DNA from: RGIG7213 sp045657205
GTDB taxonomy: Bacteria > Bacillota > Clostridia > Oscillospirales > CAG-272
Length of the DNA stretch: 5,698 nt
Assembly (NCBI GenBank): GCA_045657205.1
Contig: JAZOSS010000033.1
Span: 1 to 5,698 of the forward strand
Reading direction: 5' to 3'
The notes under the pieces are model-generated. The model saw only the letters and a list, made by a program, of their open reading frames with translations. It searched no databases and had not been told where the DNA came from. Below are positions 1 through 5,698 of the stretch, one piece after another; the stretch's first letter is position 1, and every line of letters starts with the position of its first letter. The translations under genes were made by a program, and so were the position numbers.

Positions 1-546
1 TTCTATATAACGGAAAACATCCTTCTGCGTTCGCAGACTTCGTGCGTTCAGGCACGTACGATGGAGCATAAAAAGCCTCCGATAAGAATTATTTCTCCCG
101 GTCGTGTTTACCGTTCCGATGCAGTTGATGCGACTCACTCGCCTATGTTCCATCAGATCGAAGGACTTGTTATTGATAAGGGTATCACGATGGGCGACCT
201 CAAGGGTACACTTGAAATATTCGCAAAAAATATGTTCGGAAACGAAACGAAGATACGCTTCCGTCCCCACCACTTCCCGTTCACGGAGCCGTCTGCTGAA
301 GTTGACGTTTCCTGCTTCGTTTGCGGCGGCGAAGGATGCAGACTTTGCAAAGGTGAAGGCTGGATAGAAATACTCGGTGCAGGTATGGTACATCCCAACG
401 TATTGCGTATGGGCGGTATTGATCCCGAGGTATACAGCGGCTTTGCTTTCGGTCTCGGTATCGAAAGAGTCGTTATGCGCCGTTACAATATTGACGATAT
501 GCGTCTGCTTTACGAAAACGACGTAAGATTTCTCAAGCAGTTTTAA
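1..546 (+). CDS. pheS: Phenylalanyl-tRNA synthetase alpha subunit, 3' part (5' end outside window)
   Basis: This is the catalytic subunit of class II phenylalanyl-tRNA synthetase, which in the cytoplasm joins phenylalanine to tRNA-Phe as an alpha2beta2 enzyme with PheT. The frame is open from base 1, so the ATG at 61 is internal. The conserved stretch FYITENILLRSQTS is encoded upstream of it. The 181 visible residues cover the catalytic core: motif 2 (GRVYRSD, then DATHSPMFHQIEGL), FRPHHFPFTEPSAEVDVSC, and motif 3 (GFAFGLGIERVVMRRY), ending in the usual NDVRFLKQF. The Ala of the GFAFG amino-acid pocket motif is kept. A four-cysteine insert (CFVCGGEGCRLC) resembles that of B. subtilis PheS and could bind a metal, which is inference. 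Position 15 of the visible part is Cys where B. subtilis has Pro (TSPVQ), and E. coli has Gly there. The TAA stop overlaps the pheT ribosome-binding site. Any T-box leader would lie upstream of the window. Confidence 0.98.
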   Translation, partial: FYITENILLRSQTSCVQARTMEHKKPPIRIISPGRVYRSDAVDATHSPMFHQIEGLVIDKGITMGDLKGTLEIFAKNMFGNETKIRFRPHHFPFTEPSAEVDVSCFVCGGEGCRLCKGEGWIEILGAGMVHPNVLRMGGIDPEVYSGFAFGLGIERVVMRRYNIDDMRLLYENDVRFLKQF

Positions 547-552
547 AGGGGG
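545..552 (+). promoter_or_regulatory. Ribosome-binding site of pheT, overlapping the pheS stop codon
   Basis: AAAGGGGG lies 8 nt before the pheT ATG at 561 and overlaps the last two bases of the pheS TAA. The 14 bp pheS-pheT gap has no room for a promoter, so the two genes are cotranscribed. Ribosomes finishing pheS stop on this site, which suggests coupled, balanced synthesis of the two subunits (inference). Confidence 0.85.
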
Positions 553-560
553 ATTAGAAT

Positions 561-2963
561 ATGAAGTTACCGCTTAAATGGCTTGCCGACTACGTTGACA
601 TCGGCAATCCCGATATAAAAGAATATTGTGAAGATATGACGGCGACAGGCTCCAAGGTCGAAGGCTACGAGATACTCGGAGAAAATATATCAAACGTCGT
701 TGTCGGAAAAATAAATTCAATAGAAAAGCACCCTAACGCCGACAAGCTCGTCGTTTGCAGCATTGACGTAGGTGCCGAAGCTTCCTTGCAGATAGTAACG
801 GGCGCTAAAAACGTAAACCCCGGTGATAAAGTTCCCGTTGCACTCAACGGTGCCAACCTTCCCGGCGGTGTAAAGATAAAGACGGGCAAGCTCAGAGGAG
901 AAAAATCCGAAGGTATGCTTTGCTCCATAGGTGAGCTTGATCTTACAACTCACGATATGCCCGGCGCGGTTGAGGACGGAATACTTATTCTTCCCGAGGA
1001 TGCACCTTTGGGAGTTGATATAAAAGAATATCTTATGCTCTCAGATACGGTCGTTGAGTTTGAAATAACACCCAACCGTCCCGACTGCCTTTCCGTTATA
1101 GGTCTTGCAAGAGAAAGCGCGGTTACTGTCGGTGCGGACCTTAAACTCCGTACACCCGAGGTCAAAAATTGCGAAGGTAAGGTTGAAGATTATATATCTG
1201 TCCGTGTTGATGAACCCGAGCTTTGTCCCAGATATACGGCAAGAGTCGTTCATAACGTAAAGATAGAACCGTCGCCCCTTTGGATGCGTTCAAGACTCAG
1301 AGCGGCAGGTGTAAGACCTATAAACAATATCGTTGACATTACAAACTATGTTATGCTTGAATACGGTCAGCCTATGCACGCATTTGATTACAAATGCCTC
1401 GACGGTAAACAGATCGTCGTAAGATGTGCGGACGAAGGCGAAATATTCAAAACACTCGATAGCAATGACAGACAGCTTAAATCAAGTATGCTCGTTATCG
1501 CCGATGCAAACAAGCCCGTTGCGCTTGCAGGTGTTATGGGCGGTGAAAACAGCGAAATAACAGACGATACAAAGACGGTCGTATTTGAATCCGCAAACTT
1601 CTACGGTGCGGGAGTAAGAATTACGTCCCGCGCACTTGGTATGAGAACGGAATCGTCGGGCAGATTTGAAAAAGGACTCGATCCCGAGCTTACTCTCGAA
1701 GCGGTAGACCGTGCTTGCGAGCTTGTACAGCTTCTCGGTGCAGGTACTGTTGCCGAGGGCATTATCGACGTGTACAACGGCAAAAAGGAACAGACGGTCA
1801 TCAAACTTGAACCCAAGAGAATAAGCGATTTTCTCGGTACGTATATATCCGAAGAAGATATGAGAGCAACACTTGAAAAGCTCTGTTTCAAGCTTGACGG
1901 TGATAAGATATACGTTCCTTCCTACAGAAGCGACGTCGAATGTATGAATGATATCGCAGAAGAAGTTATAAGAATATACGGCTACAATAAGATAGAGTCA
2001 ACACGTTTCCGCACGTCCGCTGCCGAAGGTAAGCTTACACCGAAGCAGAGATATTTCAGAGGAATCTGTACGGCACTTTGCGGAATGGGACTTGACGAAA
2101 TACAGACGTTCTCGTTCATCTCTCCAAAATATTACGATAAGATAAATCTTCCCGCCGACAGCGTGATAAGAAAAAGCGTCGTAATAAGCAATCCTCTGGG
2201 TGAAGATACGAGCGTTATGCGTACAACGGCAATTCCTTCAATGCTTGAAGTTCTTGCGCGCAATAACAACTTCAACAATACCGAATGTTCCATATACGAA
2301 ATGGCGAAGGTATATATCCCCAGAGAGGGAATCGTAACGAATGATAAGGGCATCCCCGGCGTTCTTCCCGAGGAAAAAACGAAGATCGTTATCGGTACTC
2401 TCAAAGGAGATTTCTATGCATTGAAGGGCATCGTTGAAGCGGTTATCGCTTATACGGGTATTGATGACGTTGAATACGAAGCCGTTACGTCCTGCCCGAT
2501 ATTCCATCCCGGCAGATGTGCAAAGATAATGAAAGACGGAAAAGAGCTCGGTATTTTCGGTCAGGTAAACTATGACGTATGCGAAAATTATTCGATAGAC
2601 AGACCTGTTTTCGTAGCAGATCTTGACTTTGAGCTTCTTCTTGAAAATACAGGTGCGGTTGCACAGTATAAGCCCCTGCCGAAGTTCCCGGCAGTCACAC
2701 GTGACTTCTCATTTATGTGCGACGTTGATCTTGAAGCGGCAAAGATAGAAAAGGTTATGAAAAAGTCGCTCGGTAAGCTTCTCGACAGCATCAAACTGTT
2801 CGATATATATATTGGCGCACAGACAGGCGGAAAGAAGAGTATATCGTATTCCGTATCTCTCCGTACGCAGGACAGAACACTTACTGCTGAGGAAACGGAC
2901 GCAGCACTTGCAAAAATGCTCGATGCACTTGATAAAGAACTCGGCGTAACGATCCGCAGCTGA
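561..2963 (+). CDS. pheT: Phenylalanyl-tRNA synthetase beta subunit
   Basis: This is the 800-residue beta subunit, close to the usual bacterial length (about 800). It partners PheS, binds tRNA-Phe and hydrolyses mischarged tyrosyl-tRNA-Phe. Visible domains in order: N-terminal MKLPLKWLADYV; an OB-fold tRNA-binding domain at about 40-150 with KHPNADKL (57-63) and GEKSEGMLCS (113-122); the FEITPNRPDCLS segment (167-178); the B3/B4 editing region at about 210-400 with GQPMHAFD (269-276), FESANF (342-347) and SSGRFEKGLDP (365-375); the B5 domain at about 410-480 with YRSDVE and EEVIRIYGYNKI; a catalytic-like core at about 490-690; and the C-terminal anticodon-binding FDX-ACB domain at about 705-800 (KFPAVTRDFS, then FDIYIGAQ, GGKKS, RTLTAEE). 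The putative editing-site His273 and Glu343 are present, placed by comparison with my memory of E. coli PheT. The ATG at 561 is supported by the Shine-Dalgarno and the family N-terminus. A terminator hairpin follows 19 bp after the stop. No frameshift or truncation is seen. Confidence 0.98.
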   Translation: MKLPLKWLADYVDIGNPDIKEYCEDMTATGSKVEGYEILGENISNVVVGKINSIEKHPNADKLVVCSIDVGAEASLQIVTGAKNVNPGDKVPVALNGANLPGGVKIKTGKLRGEKSEGMLCSIGELDLTTHDMPGAVEDGILILPEDAPLGVDIKEYLMLSDTVVEFEITPNRPDCLSVIGLARESAVTVGADLKLRTPEVKNCEGKVEDYISVRVDEPELCPRYTARVVHNVKIEPSPLWMRSRLRAAGVRPINNIVDITNYVMLEYGQPMHAFDYKCLDGKQIVVRCADEGEIFKTLDSNDRQLKSSMLVIADANKPVALAGVMGGENSEITDDTKTVVFESANFYGAGVRITSRALGMRTESSGRFEKGLDPELTLEAVDRACELVQLLGAGTVAEGIIDVYNGKKEQTVIKLEPKRISDFLGTYISEEDMRATLEKLCFKLDGDKIYVPSYRSDVECMNDIAEEVIRIYGYNKIESTRFRTSAAEGKLTPKQRYFRGICTALCGMGLDEIQTFSFISPKYYDKINLPADSVIRKSVVISNPLGEDTSVMRTTAIPSMLEVLARNNNFNNTECSIYEMAKVYIPREGIVTNDKGIPGVLPEEKTKIVIGTLKGDFYALKGIVEAVIAYTGIDDVEYEAVTSCPIFHPGRCAKIMKDGKELGIFGQVNYDVCENYSIDRPVFVADLDFELLLENTGAVAQYKPLPKFPAVTRDFSFMCDVDLEAAKIEKVMKKSLGKLLDSIKLFDIYIGAQTGGKKSISYSVSLRTQDRTLTAEETDAALAKMLDALDKELGVTIRS

Positions 2964-2982
2964 CAAATAAAAATTCAATAGT

Positions 2983-3016
2983 AAAAAGCCGTCAAGGATA
3001 ACCCTGACGGCTTTTT
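2983..3016. terminator. Bidirectional intrinsic terminator shared by pheT and the convergent acetyltransferase gene
   Basis: A perfect 12 bp stem joins 2983-2994 (AAAAAGCCGTCA) to 3005-3016 (TGACGGCTTTTT). Above it are one A.C mismatch, two more G-C pairs and an ATAA loop. The five T residues at the 3' end serve the plus strand, and the five A residues at the 5' end read as T on the minus strand. It lies 19 bp after the pheT stop and 19 bp after the stop of the minus-strand gene, so one hairpin appears to close both converging units. Confidence 0.93.
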
Positions 3017-3035
3017 AGCTGTGAAAATGTTTGAT

Positions 3036-3476
3036 TTAAAACTGCATGTACATCATAACGTGCGGAATACCGTCTTCGACGTATTCGTTATCCGTTACTT
3101 TAAAACCGCATTTTTCATAAAATCCCTGCGCTTGTATCTGTGCGCCTATTTTTATTTTGTCAGCACCGAATTTTTGTACGGCAACGTCCACCGCTTCTTT
3201 TATCAAAAGCTTGCCGAGTCCTGTCTTGCGGGCTACGGTGATAACTCTGCCGATGGCAACACTTTCAAAAACAACACCTCTCGGTGCAACTCTGCAATAA
3301 GCGAGCACCTTTCCGTCTTCTTCGTAAAAAACGTGATAACATTCTTTGTCCTTTCCGTCAAGCTCGGAATACGGGCAGTTCTGTTCCACGACGAAAATAT
3401 CTATTCTTGCTTTTATTATTTCGTACAGCTCGTTTGTAGTCAGTTCATTAAATTTTTTTATTTTTAATTCCATCAT
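3036..3476 (-). CDS. GNAT-family N-acetyltransferase, ElaA-like
   Basis: This is a small cytoplasmic acetyl-CoA-dependent acetyltransferase of 146 residues. Features diagnostic of the ElaA branch of the GNAT superfamily are FVVEQNCPY (28-36) followed by LDGKD, the SIGRV-like AIGRVITV (74-81), the acetyl-CoA pyrophosphate loop RKTGLG (83-88), GAQIQAQGFYEKCGF (111-125) and the near-terminal EDGIPHV (134-140). The physiological substrate of ElaA proteins is not established, so none is proposed. The start was chosen at 3476 (tandem ATG, with 3473 equally possible) because AAAGGCGG sits just upstream. The longer in-frame ATG at 3521 falls inside the promoter spacer, upstream of the inferred transcript start, so it cannot be used from that promoter. 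The gene is monocistronic, divergent from the transporter gene and convergent with pheT. Confidence 0.92.
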   Translation of the reverse strand: MMELKIKKFNELTTNELYEIIKARIDIFVVEQNCPYSELDGKDKECYHVFYEEDGKVLAYCRVAPRGVVFESVAIGRVITVARKTGLGKLLIKEAVDVAVQKFGADKIKIGAQIQAQGFYEKCGFKVTDNEYVEDGIPHVMMYMQF

Positions 3477-3481
3477 AATAT

Positions 3482-3489
3482 CCGCCTTT
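3482..3489 (-). promoter_or_regulatory. Ribosome-binding site of the ElaA-like acetyltransferase
   Basis: Read on the minus strand this is AAAGGCGG, 5 nt before the ATG at 3476 and 8 nt before the ATG at 3473. It decides the start in favour of this ATG pair over the in-frame ATG at 3521, which has no purine-rich site at a suitable distance. Confidence 0.8.
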
Positions 3490-3499
3490 CTTTTCCAGT

Positions 3500-3528
3500 A
3501 TGATATCATATGAAACGGCAAAAGTCAA
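3500..3528 (-). promoter_or_regulatory. Sigma-A type promoter of the acetyltransferase gene
   Basis: On the minus strand, TTGACT (3528-3523, 5 of 6 to consensus) is followed by a 17 bp spacer and TATCAT (3505-3500, 5 of 6). Transcription should start near 3493, giving a leader of roughly 17 nt that just contains the ribosome-binding site. The -10 box lies within the 12 bp perfect palindrome TATGATATCATA (3499-3510). Confidence 0.8.
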
Positions 3529-3583
3529 CATACTTCTCAATAACGGGCGAATAAGAATAAATTTTCAACAAAAATCCGCATTG

Positions 3584-3600
3584 TTAACATTGTGTTTACA
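3584..3600 (+). promoter_or_regulatory. Candidate PhoP-box-like direct repeat (TTAACA-N5-TTTACA)
   Basis: TTAACA (3584-3589) and TTTACA (3595-3600) are separated by 5 bp, an 11 bp period. This agrees with the TT(A/T/C)ACA direct-repeat form known for PhoP binding in Bacillus. A weaker copy, TTTACG, lies at 3608-3613 but is out of phase, and TTTCAT at 3617 is in phase but poor. The downstream gene is a phosphate-type transporter with a PhoU domain, which makes phosphate control plausible. The same bases also read as an imperfect inverted repeat (TTGTTAACA, 3 bp, TGTTTACAA; 3581-3601), so another dimeric regulator is possible. Confidence 0.4.
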
Positions 3601-3607
3601 AACTTTT

Positions 3608-3651
3608 TTTACGGTATTTCATATTAAATTGTACAATAATCCTGCTATAAT
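3608..3651 (+). promoter_or_regulatory. Candidate promoter region of the Na/Pi transporter gene
   Basis: Two overlapping candidates are visible. One is TTTACG (3608-3613), an 18 bp spacer and TACAAT (3632-3637). It has a weak -35 but would start near 3644 and keep the whole Shine-Dalgarno in the transcript. The other is the extended -10 element TGCTATAAT (3643-3651), a perfect TATAAT with TG but no good -35. It would start transcription near 3658, inside the Shine-Dalgarno. A poor -35 fits a promoter that depends on an activator. Sequence alone does not decide between them. Confidence 0.55.
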
Positions 3652-3652
3652 T

Positions 3653-3660
3653 AAAGGAGA
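3653..3660 (+). promoter_or_regulatory. Ribosome-binding site of the Na/Pi transporter gene
   Basis: AAAGGAGA is a strong Shine-Dalgarno, with its AGGAG core ending 10 nt before the ATG at 3670. It is the only good site near the start of this reading frame and fixes the start codon. Confidence 0.85.
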
Positions 3661-3669
3661 TTTCTGTGT

Positions 3670-5433
3670 ATGAATGCAAATGAAATTTTTTCAATGATAG
3701 TTACACTCATGGGCGGTCTTGCGTTCTTCCTTTACGGTATGAACGTTATGTCAGGCGGCCTTGAGAAGATGACGGGCGGTAAGCTTGAAAAAGCACTCAA
3801 TTCGCTTACATCAAGCACACCCAAAGGAATACTTCTCGGTATGGGTATAACCATCGCAATACAGTCGTCCTCTGCGCTTACGGTTATGCTTGTCGGTCTT
3901 GTAAACTCCGGTGTTATGCAGTTTTCGCAAACTGTCAGCGTTATTATGGGTTCAAATATCGGTACGACTCTTACAGCGTGGCTGTTGTCACTTGCCGGTA
4001 TTGATGACAGCGGCGGAAATATATTTATAAGCCTTTTAAAACCTACCAATTTCTCTCCTATTCTTGCGCTTATCGGAATAGTTATGATAATGACTTCCAA
4101 GCGTTCAAAGAGGAAGGATCTGGGCGGTATCCTCGTCGGATTTGCCATCCTTATGTTCGGTATGTCGCTTATGGGTGATGCTATGGAGCCTCTTTCCGAA
4201 TCGGAGTCGTTTGCAAGTATTCTGACGATGTTTAATAACCCCATAATCGGTGTCCTCGTCGGTACTGCATTTACGGGTATCATTCAAAGCTCGGCAGCGT
4301 CCGTTGCTATTCTTCAGTCGCTTTCGATGACGGGAAATATCACCTTCGGTATGGCGATACCGATAATTATGGGTCAGAATATCGGTACGTGCGTAACGTC
4401 GCTTATATCGAGTATCGGTGTTTCTAAAAACGCGAAACGCGTTGCCGCTATCCACATATCATTCAATGTTATCGGTACGGTAACGATATTGGCGGCTTAC
4501 AATATCGTAGATGCAATCGTGTCGCTTGCCTTTATTGACAAGCCTATTGATGCTTTCGGTATAGCTGTTGTTCACAGTATATTTAACGTAGCTACAACGC
4601 TTATGCTCATTCCTTTCCGTAAGCTTCTCATCAAGCTTGCAGAAAAAGTCGTTAAAGGTGACGATAAGCAGAGCGTTACGGCGCCCATTATCGACGAGCG
4701 TTTGCTCAATACTCCTTCCTTTGCAATATCCGAATGTAACAGCGTAACAACGGATATGGCTAAATATTCCGTCAAGGCAATAAGAGAGGCACTTTCTCTG
4801 TTTAATAACTACAATCAAAAAACACTCGACAGCGTATATGAAACTGAAAGCATTATTGATAAATACGAGGACCACCTCGGTACGTACCTTGTAAAGCTTT
4901 CAAGTGAAGACCTTTCAAACGCCGACAGCTGTCAGATATCAAAGCTTCTGCACGCAATAGGCGATTTTGAAAGAATAGGCGACCACGCTGTAAATATTGC
5001 CGATGCGGTCGTTGAAATGAACGATAAAAAGATATCTTTCTCCGAAGAAGCAAATAGAGAGATCGGTATTCTGAAGTTTGCACTTGATGAAATAATAGAT
5101 ATCACGTACAGGGCATTTTCGGAAAATAACCTGCGTACGGCGGCAGACGTTGAACCTCTTGAAGAAAGAATAGACGATCTTATACTTGCTATAAGAACAA
5201 ACCATATCAACCGCTTGAAAAACGGTGCTTGCACGATAGAGCTCGGATTTATCCTCTCTGACCTTCTTACAAACTTTGAACGTGTGTCCGACCACTGTTC
5301 AAACCTTGCGGCAACGATGATCGAAGTTTCGGGTGACGTCGGCATCCACGAGTACCTCGGGGAAGTTAAGTCCGGCAGAAACGAACTGTTTGCCGAAAAG
5401 TACGAAATGTACAAAAACAAATATTCCATATAA
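3670..5433 (+). CDS. Na/Pi-cotransporter family protein with C-terminal PhoU-like domain
   Basis: This 587-residue inner-membrane protein belongs to the bacterial Na/Pi cotransporter II-related (NptA/COG1283) family, presumed to move phosphate with sodium. The N-terminal membrane part (about 7-320) holds two related halves. The first has QSSSA (65-69) and GSNIGTT (94-100). The second has QSSAA (206-210) and GQNIGT (235-240). These are the signature QSS and NIGT motifs of the family. Hydrophobic segments are evident at about 8-25, 52-82, 88-110, 128-143, 152-168, 190-220, 225-250, 260-288 and 297-316. The cytoplasmic part (about 350-555) is helical and PhoU-like, with two metal-binding-type motifs, ERIGDHAVNIAD (434-445) and ERVSDHCSNLA (537-547). 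Fusion of a PhoU-like domain is normal for this family and suggests regulation of uptake. The gene is monocistronic, with its own upstream region and a terminator 7 bp after the stop. Phosphate as substrate is inferred from the family. Confidence 0.93.
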   Translation: MNANEIFSMIVTLMGGLAFFLYGMNVMSGGLEKMTGGKLEKALNSLTSSTPKGILLGMGITIAIQSSSALTVMLVGLVNSGVMQFSQTVSVIMGSNIGTTLTAWLLSLAGIDDSGGNIFISLLKPTNFSPILALIGIVMIMTSKRSKRKDLGGILVGFAILMFGMSLMGDAMEPLSESESFASILTMFNNPIIGVLVGTAFTGIIQSSAASVAILQSLSMTGNITFGMAIPIIMGQNIGTCVTSLISSIGVSKNAKRVAAIHISFNVIGTVTILAAYNIVDAIVSLAFIDKPIDAFGIAVVHSIFNVATTLMLIPFRKLLIKLAEKVVKGDDKQSVTAPIIDERLLNTPSFAISECNSVTTDMAKYSVKAIREALSLFNNYNQKTLDSVYETESIIDKYEDHLGTYLVKLSSEDLSNADSCQISKLLHAIGDFERIGDHAVNIADAVVEMNDKKISFSEEANREIGILKFALDEIIDITYRAFSENNLRTAADVEPLEERIDDLILAIRTNHINRLKNGACTIELGFILSDLLTNFERVSDHCSNLAATMIEVSGDVGIHEYLGEVKSGRNELFAEKYEMYKNKYSI

Positions 5434-5440
5434 AAAATAC

Positions 5441-5479
5441 AGCTTGCGAGATTTTCATAAAAAACTCGCAAGCTTTTTT
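5441..5479 (+). terminator. Intrinsic terminator of the Na/Pi transporter gene
   Basis: A perfect 10 bp stem joins AGCTTGCGAG (5441-5450) to CTCGCAAGCT (5465-5474). It is extended after one mismatch by four A-T pairs with a CATA loop and followed by a run of T residues to 5479. It begins 7 bp after the transporter stop. The A-run at 5432-5437 may allow weak function on the opposite strand. Confidence 0.9.
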
Positions 5480-5510
5480 ATAACCGGATGGTAGTACAAA
5501 CTCAAATAAA

Positions 5511-5546
5511 AAAACCGATCATCGAAATAATTCGGATCGGGTTTTT
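5511..5546 (-). terminator. Intrinsic terminator of the ABC ATPase gene (possibly bidirectional)
   Basis: CCGATC (5515-5520) pairs with GATCGG (5535-5540). After a 2 nt bulge, CGAA (5523-5526) pairs with TTCG (5531-5534) around an ATAA loop. On the minus strand the hairpin is followed by seven T residues and then ATTT, 4 bp past the stop codon of the ATPase gene. On the plus strand it is followed by GTTTTT, so it may also back up the preceding transporter terminator. Confidence 0.85.
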
Positions 5547-5550
5547 GTAA

Positions 5551-5698
5551 TTAAAGCACCTTTGCCAAAAAGTTTTTAAGTCTGTCGCTTTTCGGATATG
5601 AGAATATTTCCTCGGGCGTTCCTTCTTCTATTATTCTACCTTCGTCCATAAATATTACACGGCTTCCGACTTCACGCGCAAAGCCCATTTCATGTGTA
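5551..5698 (-). CDS. ABC transporter ATP-binding protein, polar amino-acid type, C-terminal fragment
   Basis: The last 48 codons and TAA stop (5551-5553) of a minus-strand gene are present, with the rest beyond the right edge. The peptide starts THEMGFAREVG, containing the switch (H-loop) histidine. It continues VIFMDEGRIIEEGTPEEIF and ends KNFLAKVL. This is the typical C-terminus of GlnQ/ArtP/HisP-type ATPases that power polar amino-acid uptake with a membrane permease and a solute-binding protein. Walker A, Q-loop, signature and Walker B motifs would be upstream and cannot be checked. The substrate cannot be told from this fragment, so no gene symbol is given. The assignment to the polar amino-acid class rests on the THEMGFAREV and MDEGRIIEEGTPEEIF wording, which I recognise with good confidence. 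A terminator lies 4 bp after the stop. Confidence 0.9.
   Translation of the reverse strand, partial: THEMGFAREVGSRVIFMDEGRIIEEGTPEEIFSYPKSDRLKNFLAKVL

Noticed and set aside
61..546. Treating the ATG at 61 as the start of a short protein
   Set aside because: The frame is open to base 1 and the upstream codons encode conserved PheS residues, so this is the tail of pheS cut by the window edge.
3021..3467. 148-codon plus-strand open frame opposite the acetyltransferase gene
   Set aside because: It lies almost wholly antisense to a gene with clear family motifs. It has no ribosome-binding site, and its translation is a low-complexity Phe/Tyr-rich sequence typical of a shadow frame.
3581..3601. 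Rex-type redox operator (TTGTTAA-N4-TTAACAA)
   Set aside because: The half-sites resemble it, but here they are separated by 7 bp instead of 4 and the right half is TTTACAA, so it does not fit the Rex site.
3732..4283. 183-codon minus-strand open frame inside the transporter gene
   Set aside because: It is the reverse frame of the conserved membrane region. Its Ile/Pro/Ser-rich translation has no recognisable motif and no ribosome-binding site. It is a by-product of the codon usage of the real gene.
4206..4400. Second QSS motif reading QSSAA as a possible broken transport motif
   Set aside because: I recall QSSAA-type second motifs in Gram-positive members of this family. The flanking GQNIGT motif is intact, so I see no sign of inactivation.
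4932..5471. 179-codon minus-strand open frame over the PhoU-like domain
   Set aside because: It is antisense to the conserved PhoU motifs and would start inside the transporter terminator hairpin, so it is a shadow frame.
1..5698. A previously undescribed defence, mobile or biosynthetic system
   Set aside because: Every coding stretch belongs to a well-known family. The gaps are short and explained by promoters and terminators, and no repeat array, integrase, transposase, toxin-antitoxin pair or structured RNA leader is visible.

Overview
The window looks like an ordinary chromosomal segment of a low-to-moderate GC Gram-positive bacterium. It is probably a clostridial (Bacillota/Clostridia) lineage, possibly gut-associated. 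Three things suggest this: PheS carries the cysteine-rich insert seen in B. subtilis PheS, every gene has a strong AAGG(A)GG-type Shine-Dalgarno, and ATA and AGA codons are frequent. Genus cannot be assigned by reading alone.

Layout: (1) 1-2963, plus strand: the 3' part of pheS (start outside the window), then a complete pheT 14 bp downstream. Together they encode the two subunits of phenylalanyl-tRNA synthetase. (2) 2983-3016: a strong hairpin with T-runs on both strands, shared by pheT and the convergent next gene. (3) 3036-3476, minus strand: an ElaA-type GNAT acetyltransferase with its own near-consensus promoter. (4) 3477-3669: a divergent intergenic region. It holds the acetyltransferase promoter, a pair of TTWACA direct repeats 11 bp apart that resemble Gram-positive PhoP boxes, and one or two candidate promoters for the next gene. 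(5) 3670-5433, plus strand: a Na/Pi-cotransporter-family protein with a C-terminal PhoU-like cytoplasmic domain. (6) 5441-5546: two adjacent terminator hairpins, one for the transporter and one for the convergent gene to the right. (7) 5551-5698, minus strand: the last 48 codons of an ABC-transporter ATPase of the polar amino-acid (GlnQ-like) class, truncated by the window edge.

Only pheS and pheT clearly work together, as an alpha2beta2 enzyme. The acetyltransferase, the phosphate-type transporter and the ABC ATPase appear to be separate transcription units insulated by terminators. I saw no mobile element, CRISPR array, tRNA/rRNA or phage gene, and nothing that amounts to an undescribed system. 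The most useful lead is possible phosphate-starvation control of the Na/Pi-PhoU transporter through the repeats at 3584-3600.
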